37,177 bases of DNA from an uncultured Parasutterella sp. (lineage in GTDB: Bacteria; Pseudomonadota; Gammaproteobacteria; Burkholderiales; Burkholderiaceae_F). The stretch is from contig CAAFTZ010000028.1 in assembly GCA_900766055.1 (NCBI GenBank), positions 1 through 37,177 of the forward strand, given 5' to 3'. The notes under the pieces are model-generated. The model was not told the origin of the DNA and ran no database searches. It saw nothing but the letters and a program-made list of their open reading frames with translations. Positions 7,706 through 14,474 of the stretch are shown piece after piece (position 1 is the first letter of the stretch; each line of letters begins with the position of its first letter). The translations under genes and the position numbers were made by a program.

Positions 7706-8086
7706 ATGAAAAAAACATTACTCGTTTTAGCTTCCGCTCTTTTCGGAATGAGCGTCGGCCTTTCCGTCTATGCAGCTGATCAGGCACCTGCCGCCGCTGC
7801 TCCTGCTGCACAGGCCAAGACACTGGGACAAATCCACGGTGCAATGTGGCCGAAGAGCAAAGACGGTTATGTCACTAAGTATCAGTGCATGCAGTGCCAC
7901 GGCAACTATGAAAAACTCGCAAAGCAGACAGCCGATCTGGTTCCCAATCCCCATCATTCTCACTTGGGTCAGGTGAACTGCGAAGACTGCCATAAGGCTA
8001 ATTTGTCTAAACCCGTGCTGATGTGCAACCAGTGCCATAACTTCACCATCCGCAAGGATGGCAAGCCGATTGAACTGGCCAAATAA
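7706..8086 (+). CDS. Periplasmic three-haem cytochrome c (cassette A)
   Basis: This encodes 126 residues. A Sec signal peptide (MKKTLLVLASALFG... ending near VYAAD) is followed by an Ala/Pro-rich linker and three CxxCH haem sites: CMQCH, CEDCH and CNQCH. The ATG at 7706 follows AGAGGAG, 13 bp after the flavoprotein stop. It resembles the tetrahaem partners in cassettes B and C over their haem II-III-IV region and the closing QCHxF, but the N-terminal haem I site is missing, replaced by a stretch around QIHGAMWPK. It probably passes electrons from a membrane quinol dehydrogenase to the flavoprotein. One haem fewer than the usual tetrahaem domain is unusual. Confidence 0.88.
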   Translation: MKKTLLVLASALFGMSVGLSVYAADQAPAAAAPAAQAKTLGQIHGAMWPKSKDGYVTKYQCMQCHGNYEKLAKQTADLVPNPHHSHLGQVNCEDCHKANLSKPVLMCNQCHNFTIRKDGKPIELAK

Positions 8087-8111
8087 TTTAGTCTCTGACT
8101 AAAAACAGAAA

Positions 8112-8141
8112 ATCCCGCGGTTCTTCAGGAACGAGCGGGAT
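8112..8141. terminator. Bidirectional terminator between cassette A and the DUF945-like gene
   Basis: Arms ATCCCGC (8112-8118) and GCGGGAT (8135-8141) are flanked by T-rich sequence downstream on plus and A-rich sequence upstream, so it can serve both converging transcripts. Confidence 0.75.
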
Positions 8142-8162
8142 TTTCTTTTGGTCGATTGCTGC

Positions 8163-9413
8163 TTAGAAAAGACGGACGCCGTTAGCTGTCAAAATCAAGT
8201 CGCCGTTCGGCGTGAGGGTCGGAACGATTTCAGTGGTGTAGACACCTTTGCCTTCGCTTAAGTAAGAGTTACGAGGCAATGCCATGAGCGCAAACTGTCC
8301 GAGTCCGCCGTCGGTTGTTTGAAGTCTGAATTTCACGGAACCTAAAGTGCTACCTTCAGGCTGCTTTTTAAGCTGGCCGCTGAAAGACAGGCTTTCTTTG
8401 CCGACTTTAATTTCGGAGGGCTCAACCGCGGCCCAGGTTTTACCGGCAAGAATGCTGTTTCTTAAGATCTCTTCGGCCTGAGTGTCGTTCACAGGCTCAG
8501 GGGAACAAATAAGCGGGAAATTGGCGCAGAAGTCTGTGCCGAACGCTTCCTGAACAAGGAAGTCAAAGAGCAGAGGTTCCGGCGGAAAATGCGCCGTTAA
8601 TCCGGTATTCCAGCTGTCAATGCCGACTTTTAGGAAACCTCCGATTTTTAAGTGATCGAAAGTGATTTTGATGCCTTCGGTAATCTCAGATTTGTTTTGA
8701 CTTTGGTTGATAGAAACTAAAGTCTTACCGATGGTGAGTTGTGTACTGCTGTCTCTGTAGTCGATTCCTCTGACGGAAAAAGACAGAGAAGCGGCCTTGA
8801 GATTTCCGCCTTTGACGGAAAATTTGAATTCAGGATTGCTCAAAGCCACATTACTGGCTTCTGAGGCTAAAGAGAAAATATCCGTTTTGATGGAGGAATC
8901 CAGATTTTCAATGAGCAGGCTTCCGTCAGCCTGTTTTACTAATTTCGGGACGGCTTGGGACTGAATCGCGCCGAGTTTAAAAGTTTCGCCGTCAACGGTT
9001 GTTTCAACTGCTTTGCTGCTGAAAACCAATAACTGAGGAATAAAACGATAGTTAAAGGTCGTCTTAAGAACCGGCTGGGCAACTTCTACGACTTTCTTAA
9101 AGATTTCATTGCCGTCCCTCTTGATCGTGATCTCACTTTCAGGGGACCAGCCGAACTTCACTTTGCCGGGAAGTGTGACCGTGTCTTTATCCGTGGGCTG
9201 TGCGTTTTTGTTGAGAACAACAAATTCCTTGCTGAAGAATCCGTTGTTGACGATGTCCACTTTGACGGACTTCCATTCGCTGCCCAAATATTTGGGGAGA
9301 TCGGAAGCGTATTCTTGAAATTTTTGACCCTGGTAATAAACCAATCCGCCGTAAGCGCAGGCACACGCCGCGGCACAAACTGCTACTGCAGCAGCGATCT
9401 TAGAAGAAGACAT
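8163..9413 (-). CDS. DUF945/YdgA-like envelope protein
   Basis: This is a 416-residue protein. An N-terminal hydrophobic segment (about residues 5-25, Ala/Cys rich, ending GGLVYYQGQ) anchors or exports it, and the remainder is beta-rich. The overall shape (short anchor, then long Ser/Thr-rich repeats and an F(K)LGxxQ-type segment) looks like the DUF945/YdgA family of periplasmic proteins, whose function is poorly known. A ribosome site AAAGG precedes the ATG. It is followed on the minus strand by the bidirectional hairpin at 8112-8141 and lies 65 bp after the lipoprotein gene, so the two may be one transcript. The family call is by eye and uncertain. Confidence 0.6.
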   Translation of the reverse strand: MSSSKIAAAVAVCAAACACAYGGLVYYQGQKFQEYASDLPKYLGSEWKSVKVDIVNNGFFSKEFVVLNKNAQPTDKDTVTLPGKVKFGWSPESEITIKRDGNEIFKKVVEVAQPVLKTTFNYRFIPQLLVFSSKAVETTVDGETFKLGAIQSQAVPKLVKQADGSLLIENLDSSIKTDIFSLASEASNVALSNPEFKFSVKGGNLKAASLSFSVRGIDYRDSSTQLTIGKTLVSINQSQNKSEITEGIKITFDHLKIGGFLKVGIDSWNTGLTAHFPPEPLLFDFLVQEAFGTDFCANFPLICSPEPVNDTQAEEILRNSILAGKTWAAVEPSEIKVGKESLSFSGQLKKQPEGSTLGSVKFRLQTTDGGLGQFALMALPRNSYLSEGKGVYTTEIVPTLTPNGDLILTANGVRLF

Positions 9414-9478
9414 GTTGACCTTTATAAGAATAAATACGTACTGAACGGAGTATATCTAACTTAGCCGAAAGTGTTCGA

Positions 9479-10255
9479 TTATTCAGGGAGTTCGCCGCCC
9501 GTATTGTTATGCCATCCTTCTGCCGGGTCAGGAGCGTTCGGCTCGTCGGAGGAATCATCGGGAACGCCGAAAAATTCCTCTAATGAAACTTTGCCCTGGA
9601 TTTTCTTCATGCATTGATAAAAGAGCTGCTCATTGAGCTCGTGCAGACCGATGCCGTCGCCTTTAATCGTGTAATCCCAGCGGCTTAATTCGAAAGGCTT
9701 CTTTTTATATTCAGAATGAGGAGAGTCAGAAAGGAGTCCTGACTGGATGAAGACATTTTCCTCTGTGAGGGTGGAAGAAACTTTATGGTTCGCTGAATTG
9801 ATGAAAGTGATGCGCATCTTTCCGATTTTGCGTTCTGTCCATCGAACTGTCGGAATAATCGGAAGATAGCGCATGCCTATATCTTCCATTGTGTCGGAGA
9901 TTTCGATATAGACAGCCCCGTCTAAGCCTCGATCGGTGATGAGTGCGATTCCGTTTTTCTCCAGTAGATCAACCATCTCTTTACGGGTTTCATCGGCAAA
10001 GAGCCATTCGAAGGAATCTTCGAGCGTGCCTTCTTTGCCTGTATCAATACCTTGAACGATGACTCGTAGATGAAGCGTAAGGTTAAGAGGGACAGCAGGG
10101 CGCCGAAGTTCGGATTTTTCTACAAGTTTGGCATTGACATCGAACCAGCCATGCTTAGAAGAAGAGATGGAAGCGGTTGTGCTGGCGATGCCTAACAACG
10201 TGCATCCTTGAAGCAAGGTAGCAGCGAAGAGAAGGGAGGCAGCCAGAACTCTCAT
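9479..10255 (-). CDS. Outer-membrane lipoprotein, unknown function
   Basis: This encodes 258 residues. The N-terminus MRVLAASLLFAATLLQGC is a type II signal peptide with lipobox LQGC (Cys18, the lipidation site; no Asp at +2, so outer-membrane sorting is expected). The mature part is mixed alpha/beta, and the last 25 residues are Asp/Pro/Glu rich and likely disordered. I do not recognise the domain. No strong ribosome site is seen before the ATG. It lies just upstream of the DUF945-like gene on the same strand. Confidence 0.75.
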   Translation of the reverse strand: MRVLAASLLFAATLLQGCTLLGIASTTASISSSKHGWFDVNAKLVEKSELRRPAVPLNLTLHLRVIVQGIDTGKEGTLEDSFEWLFADETRKEMVDLLEKNGIALITDRGLDGAVYIEISDTMEDIGMRYLPIIPTVRWTERKIGKMRITFINSANHKVSSTLTEENVFIQSGLLSDSPHSEYKKKPFELSRWDYTIKGDGIGLHELNEQLFYQCMKKIQGKVSLEEFFGVPDDSSDEPNAPDPAEGWHNNTGGELPE

Positions 10256-10434
10256 AGCAAAAATCCACGAATGACGATGCCAATATTAACTGAAAGGTCC
10301 TGAACAAGCGTTCAGAAATGTCTCAGACTGCGTGTGGATAACGTGAAAACAGCTTGAAAGCTCAGGAATATAGAGGTAACCACTTGAAAATAAAAAATAA
10401 TTAGTTGGGAACTAAATTTTCTTGGAAAATGAAA

Positions 10435-10462
10435 AAGCCTCAGATTCGAAAATCTGAGGCTT
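10435..10462 (-). terminator. Terminator of tRNA-Asp copy 1
   Basis: Perfect 12-bp stem AAGCCTCAGATT / AATCTGAGGCTT with a 4-nt loop; on the minus strand it is followed by a T-rich tract. It lies 7 nt after the tRNA 3' CCA. Confidence 0.85.
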
Positions 10463-10469
10463 GGAATTT

Positions 10470-10546
10470 TGGCGGAGTGGACGGGACTCGAACCCGCGAC
10501 CCCCGGCGTGACAGGCCGGTATTCTAACCAACTGAACTACCACTCC
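10470..10546 (-). tRNA. tRNA-Asp (GTC), copy 1
   Basis: This is a 77-nt gene including an encoded CCA end. Read on the minus strand it begins GGAGTGGTAG and has D-loop TTCAGTTGGTTAGAA, anticodon loop CTGTCAC (anticodon GTC), T-loop GGTTCGAGTCC and a 7-bp acceptor stem. It is identical over all 77 nt to the copy at 14051-14127. Confidence 0.97.
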
Positions 10547-10586
10547 ATTTGTCTCTCCGTTCGCTCGCGTTGCCGGAGAAGTCGAA

Positions 10587-10614
10587 ATTCTACCTAAATT
10601 TCGAAAAGGTGCAA
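10587..10614 (-). promoter_or_regulatory. Promoter of tRNA-Asp copy 1
   Basis: On the minus strand, -35 TTGCAC (10609-10614), 16-nt spacer and -10 TAGAAT (10587-10592). The same hexamers and spacing precede copy 2 while the spacer bases differ, which supports function. Confidence 0.75.
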
Positions 10615-10831
10615 CTCTGAATTATTTTCACTTGTAAAAGTTTATTGCCGAGCATGCCTTCCAATCGATTTAGTCCTTGAAAACAAGAAAGCAAAGGCGA
10701 AGGAATGCTTAAAGAGAACTGTTGTAAAAGAGGCTCAGCGATAAGCAAATCACCTTCCGCTTCGTTGGTGGTTTCACTTAGAGAAAAGGTCCTAGGGGAG
10801 AATTCTTAAACGATAAAGCCTAGAATCAAGA

Positions 10832-10865
10832 GTGTTTCTAATTGTTAGCCTAGGGTTAGAAACAC
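10832..10865 (+). promoter_or_regulatory. Perfect 10-bp inverted repeat upstream of the DASS transporter
   Basis: Arms GTGTTTCTAA (10832-10841) and TTAGAAACAC (10856-10865) are separated by 14 nt that contain CCTAGG. It ends 53 nt before the start codon and is either an operator or a stem-loop in the mRNA leader. The remaining sequence from 10615 to 10918 has no gene and no clear promoter. Confidence 0.5.
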
Positions 10866-10918
10866 AACAAAAGGAAACTTCCAAAAGAAGTCACTACAAC
10901 AACCTCAGGGGAATTCTT

Positions 10919-12328
10919 ATGAGTAAAACTCTAAGGAACTGGATCATAGTTTTGGCGATAGGCTTTGTGATTTGGGTGTGCCCAACACCGCAAGGTTTGA
11001 CGCCTAATGCATGGCACTTGTTTGCCGTGTTTGCAGCAACCATCGCCGGCTTCATTCTTCAGCCGATTTCAATGGGTGCGGTTGCATTTATTGCACTCAC
11101 ATTCTGCGCGATCACCGGTGTTTTGAAGACCGGTCAGGCTCTGATGGGTTTTGGCAACGGCACAATCTGGCTGATCGTCTGCGCATTCTTCCTTTCCCGC
11201 GCATTCATCAAAACCGGTTTCGGCCGTCGTATTGCCTTCCTTATTATTAAATACATCGGCCGTTCTTCACTGACCCTTGGCTATTCCATCGCGTTATCCG
11301 AACTGATCGTTTCTCCGGCTATGCCTTCTGCAACCGCTCGAGGAGGCGGCGTTTTCTATCCGATCGTTCAGTCTTTGGCGAATGCTTTCGGTTCTCAGCC
11401 GGGACCCACAGCCGGCAGAATCGGTAAATACCTTATGCAGGTCGGCTATCACACTGACGCAGTGACCTGCACGATGTTCCTGACATCTATGGCAGGCAAC
11501 CCACTGTGCGTTGGCTTGGCAGCTACCGCCGTCGGCGTTGAAATCACATGGATGAATTGGGCAGTTGCCGCTATCGTTCCGGGTCTGATCAGCTTGTTCC
11601 TGGTTCCAGTTCTGATGCTCAAGCTTTCCCCTCCTGAAATCAGAGACATTCCCGATGCTCGTGATTTGGCTGTCAACGAGCTCGAAAAGATGGGCCCGAT
11701 GAGCCTGCAGGAAAAAGTTCTCGCATTCGTGTTCGTCATGTGCTTGGCTCTGTGGGCAACAGGTTCCTGGACAAAACTCGGCGCCACACCGGTTGCTATG
11801 CTTGCCGTAGCAATCATGCTGATTGCCAAAGTTTTGGACTGGAAAGACATCCTCTCCGAAAAAGGTGCTTGGGACGCAATGTTCTGGATGGGCGGCTTGG
11901 TTGCATTGGCTACCGCGCTTGCTAAGTCCGGTTTTATTGCATGGATCGCCAAACTTATCGGTACAGCAGTTGCTGCCGCTGATATGGGCTGGGTTGCATC
12001 CTTCGGGCTTATTTCGCTTATTTATATCTACTCGCACTACTGCTTCGCTTCTGTAACAGCACGTATTTCTGCTATGTACGCAGCGTTCGTGGCTGTTGCC
12101 GCCGCCTGCGGTGTCCCGGCTATGCTGGTTGCCATCACATTCGGTTGCTTCGCCAACCTGCCGATTTCGCTGACTCACTACGGCAACGGCTGCGGACCGG
12201 TTTATTTCGGTGCCGGCTATGTTTCTCAAGGTGAATGGTGGCGCAACGGCTTCATCATCACAACGATCAATGTGGTGATTTGGCTCACGATCGGTATGGC
12301 CTGGTGGAAGTTCATCGGCTTGTACTAA
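10919..12328 (+). CDS. DASS-family anion/Na+ symporter (dicarboxylate or related acid)
   Basis: This 469-residue inner-membrane protein has about 11-13 hydrophobic segments. It matches the divalent anion:sodium symporter (DASS/SLC13, CitT-like) layout: the first signature loop is SPAMPSATARGGGVFYPI (about residues 131-148), in the place of the usual SNxxxxAT motif, and the second repeat contains SHYCFASVTARISAMY. Such proteins carry succinate, fumarate, malate, tartrate, citrate or 2-oxoglutarate. The ATG at 10919 follows AGGGGA. An in-frame upstream start at 10832 lies inside the inverted repeat and is rejected. It is a single-gene unit ended by a terminator. It could supply organic acids for respiration, but no gene beside it fixes the substrate. 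Confidence 0.9.
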   Translation: MSKTLRNWIIVLAIGFVIWVCPTPQGLTPNAWHLFAVFAATIAGFILQPISMGAVAFIALTFCAITGVLKTGQALMGFGNGTIWLIVCAFFLSRAFIKTGFGRRIAFLIIKYIGRSSLTLGYSIALSELIVSPAMPSATARGGGVFYPIVQSLANAFGSQPGPTAGRIGKYLMQVGYHTDAVTCTMFLTSMAGNPLCVGLAATAVGVEITWMNWAVAAIVPGLISLFLVPVLMLKLSPPEIRDIPDARDLAVNELEKMGPMSLQEKVLAFVFVMCLALWATGSWTKLGATPVAMLAVAIMLIAKVLDWKDILSEKGAWDAMFWMGGLVALATALAKSGFIAWIAKLIGTAVAAADMGWVASFGLISLIYIYSHYCFASVTARISAMYAAFVAVAAACGVPAMLVAITFGCFANLPISLTHYGNGCGPVYFGAGYVSQGEWWRNGFIITTINVVIWLTIGMAWWKFIGLY

Positions 12329-12388
12329 TCAAAAGTAAGCTTTGAGTGCTAAAAGGCTGAGGCCGATTAAAAGGTTTTAGCCAAAACA

Positions 12389-12420
12389 AAGTCCCGTGAT
12401 TTCGCTCCGGGACTTTTCTT
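12389..12420 (+). terminator. Intrinsic terminator of the DASS transporter gene
   Basis: Stem AAGTCCCG (12389-12396) and CGGGACTT (12408-12415) with an 11-nt loop, followed by TTTTCTT. Confidence 0.85.
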
Positions 12421-12549
12421 TACCCGGACGGTTGGATGACTGAGTTTTTTGTACTATTACTTCAGACATCCTGTCGTTCTTGAATTCGGGAAAATCCTCA
12501 GACAATAAAACGAAAAAAGTTTTCTAAAAAACTGAAATCCTGTTTTTTC

Positions 12550-12577
12550 TTGATAAGATTTTCCCTACGGATATAAC
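12550..12577 (+). promoter_or_regulatory. Promoter of trpL-trpB
   Basis: -35 TTGATA (12550-12555), 16-nt spacer, -10 TATAAC (12572-12577). Transcription would start near 12584, about 12 nt before the leader peptide ATG. Confidence 0.7.
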
Positions 12578-12595
12578 TTAGTTTATTTTCTAGCC

Positions 12596-12673
12596 ATGTA
12601 CTTCAGCGTTACCTCTCACAGTTGGTGGTGGCCCATCGATTTCACTCGATGGTGCTGGAGTAATGCTTACTAA
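12596..12673 (+). CDS. trpL: trp leader peptide, 25 residues with five Trp
   Basis: The frame from ATG 12596 to TAA 12671-12673 encodes 25 residues. Three Trp codons run in a row (TGG TGG TGG, 12623-12631), and two more follow at 12650-12652 and 12656-12658. Five Trp in 25 residues, placed just before a set of competing hairpins and 97 nt upstream of trpB, is the classic design of a transcription attenuator that senses charged tRNA-Trp. The ribosome site is weak or absent, and the leader before the ATG is short. The peptide itself is expected to have no other function. Confidence 0.85.
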   Translation: MYFSVTSHSWWWPIDFTRWCWSNAY

Positions 12674-12736
12674 AATCTTCGGCCTAGAAGCTAAAGAACC
12701 AATCTAACCATCGAGCAAAAAACTCGGTGGTTTTTT
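12633..12736 (+). promoter_or_regulatory. trp attenuator (regions 1-4)
   Basis: Four segments compete. Region 1 is CCATCGA (12633-12639), region 2 CTCGATGGT (12645-12653), region 3 ACCATCGAG (12707-12715) and region 4 CTCGGTGGT (12723-12731). Regions 1:2 form a 7-bp hairpin. Regions 2:3 pair perfectly over 9 bp (antiterminator). Regions 3:4 pair over 9 bp with one G-T pair and run into six T (12731-12736), the terminator. A ribosome stalled at the triple Trp codons would cover region 1, leave region 2 free to pair with 3 and allow read-through into trpB. Confidence 0.88.
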
Positions 12737-12769
12737 ATTTTCCAGTTTTCTATTAAATAGGTACCTCAG

Positions 12770-13978
12770 ATGAATCTCTATAAATCTATTCTCCCGGTTG
12801 ATGACAAGGGCTTTTACGGTGAATTCGGGGGCAGCTTTGTTCCTCCCGAGCTTCAGAAAAACATCGATGAGCTGCAGGAAGCCTATCTCCATTATGTCGA
12901 CGACCCCGAATTCCAGAAAGAATTCAATGATCTTCTGAGAGATTACGTCGGTCGTCCGTCTCCTCTTTATTTCGCTCCGCGTCTCTCCGAAAAATACGGA
13001 ACCAATGTTTACCTCAAGAGAGAGGATCTGAATCACACCGGTGCCCACAAAATTAACAACGCTATCGGTCAGGCACTCTTAGCCAAACGCATGGGCAAAA
13101 AGAGAATCATTGCCGAGACTGGCGCCGGCCAACACGGCGTTGCTACCGCTACCGTTTGTGCTCTTATGGGGCTTGAATGCTCTGTCTATATGGGAGAGCT
13201 TGACATTCAGCGTCAAAGACCGAACGTGGAAAGAATGAAGATGCTCGGCGCAAAGGTAGTTCCGGCGACCAGCGGATCAAAGACGCTTAACGATGCCGTC
13301 AACGAAGCTCTCGAAGCCTGGATGAAAGACCCCGAAAACTTCTATTTGATCGGTTCAGCTGTCGGTCCCCAGCCGTATCCGGAAATGGTGGCTCGTTTCC
13401 AGTCCGTAATCAGCGAAGAAATTAAAAAGCAGCTCAAAGAGAAGACCGGTAAAGAAAATCCTGATTACGTCGTTGCTTGTTTGGGCGGCGGAAGCAATGC
13501 GGCAGGCGCTTTCTACCACTTCATCAACGAGCCGTCAGTTCATCTCATTGCAGCCGAAGCAGCAGGCAAGGGCGTTGACAGCGGAGAAACTGCCGCCACT
13601 CTGAGTATCGGCGAAAAAGGAATCCTCCATGGTTCTCAGACTATGTTGATGAAAGACGAACAGGGCAACGTTAAGGAGGCTTATTCTCTGTCTGCCGGCT
13701 TGGACTATCCCGGTATCGGACCGCTGCATGCTCATTTGGCAAAGACCGGAAGAATGGAAGTTGAAGCAGTGACAGACGATGAGGCGTTAAAGGCCGCATT
13801 CATGCTGACACGAGAAGAGGGCATTATTCCCGCTCTTGAATCGTCCCACGCGCTTGCTGTCTTGGAAAAGAGAAAGTTCGGAAAAGACGACGTCGTTGTG
13901 ATCAATATTTCCGGAAGAGGCGACAAGGACCTGGATAACTATCTGAGCAGTTCTTTTGCTCAGGGAACCCAGGAATAA
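12770..13978 (+). CDS. trpB: Tryptophan synthase beta chain, stand-alone gene
   Basis: This 402-residue cytoplasmic PLP enzyme joins indole and serine to give tryptophan. The PLP lysine is Lys94 in NHTGAHKINN, the catalytic Glu is in ETGAGQHG (about 116) and the phosphate-binding loop is GGGSNAAG (about 240). It is full length and of the standard TrpB1 type. No trpA or other trp gene follows: the next feature is a converging tRNA. Its own leader peptide and attenuator control it alone. A trpB without its partner suggests either that trpA lies elsewhere or that the cell uses TrpB to salvage indole, which is plentiful in the gut; the second idea is inference. Confidence 0.97.
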   Translation: MNLYKSILPVDDKGFYGEFGGSFVPPELQKNIDELQEAYLHYVDDPEFQKEFNDLLRDYVGRPSPLYFAPRLSEKYGTNVYLKREDLNHTGAHKINNAIGQALLAKRMGKKRIIAETGAGQHGVATATVCALMGLECSVYMGELDIQRQRPNVERMKMLGAKVVPATSGSKTLNDAVNEALEAWMKDPENFYLIGSAVGPQPYPEMVARFQSVISEEIKKQLKEKTGKENPDYVVACLGGGSNAAGAFYHFINEPSVHLIAAEAAGKGVDSGETAATLSIGEKGILHGSQTMLMKDEQGNVKEAYSLSAGLDYPGIGPLHAHLAKTGRMEVEAVTDDEALKAAFMLTREEGIIPALESSHALAVLEKRKFGKDDVVVINISGRGDKDLDNYLSSSFAQGTQE

Positions 13979-14014
13979 TTTTTTGGAGGCGTTTGAAAGT
14001 CCGCTGAAAATGAG

Positions 14015-14042
14015 AAAGCCTCGGAAATCAAACCGAGGCTTT
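14015..14042. terminator. Bidirectional terminator between trpB and tRNA-Asp copy 2
   Basis: Stem AAAGCCTCGG / CCGAGGCTTT (10 bp, loop AAATCAAA), flanked by T-rich sequence on both strands. It serves trpB on plus and the tRNA on minus. Confidence 0.8.
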
Positions 14043-14050
14043 TAGAATTT

Positions 14051-14127
14051 TGGCGGAGTGGACGGGACTCGAACCCGCGACCCCCGGCGTGACAGGCCGG
14101 TATTCTAACCAACTGAACTACCACTCC
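14051..14127 (-). tRNA. tRNA-Asp (GTC), copy 2
   Basis: This 77-nt gene with encoded CCA is identical in sequence to the copy at 10470-10546 and has the same orientation, 3.6 kb away. Anticodon GTC is in loop CTGTCAC. Confidence 0.97.
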
Positions 14128-14165
14128 TTCTTTTCAAACGCTTGCGCGTCATCAAAGTGAAACGA

Positions 14166-14193
14166 ATTCTACATAGATTAAAAATTCGTGCAA
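14166..14193 (-). promoter_or_regulatory. Promoter of tRNA-Asp copy 2
   Basis: Minus strand -35 TTGCAC (14188-14193), 16-nt spacer, -10 TAGAAT (14166-14171), the same as copy 1. The rest of the gap up to the ppiD start (14194-14474) shows no gene. Confidence 0.75.
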
Positions 14194-14474
14194 CTCGAAA
14201 TCGGAATTTTTTGCGTTCTGTTACATCGAAAATCATCACTGGACTGATTTTGCGGGAAAAAATATTTTTGAGGTCCGACTCAAATCACTTTTTTCTAACT
14301 TAGAACAAGGCGCTGACGGAAAACTTCATCCATATGCGCAGCAAATTTCCAAAAGTTAACCAAGATTCAAGGTTTTTGACGTGAACTTTCACTCAAAATT
14401 TGCCGCGGAAGGTAAAATTAGACCTTTGTTTTGTATTCCAATAAGAATCGCTCGCTAAGAGCTTGAGGATCATA

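Noticed and set aside
11294..12229. 311-codon minus-strand frame
   Set aside because: Antisense shadow of the DASS gene; composition (Cys, His, Asn, Gln rich) is not protein-like and there is no ribosome site.
10470..14127. tRNA-Asp pair as attachment sites of an integrated element
   Set aside because: Both tRNAs are complete with their own promoters and terminators, and no integrase or mobility gene lies between them.
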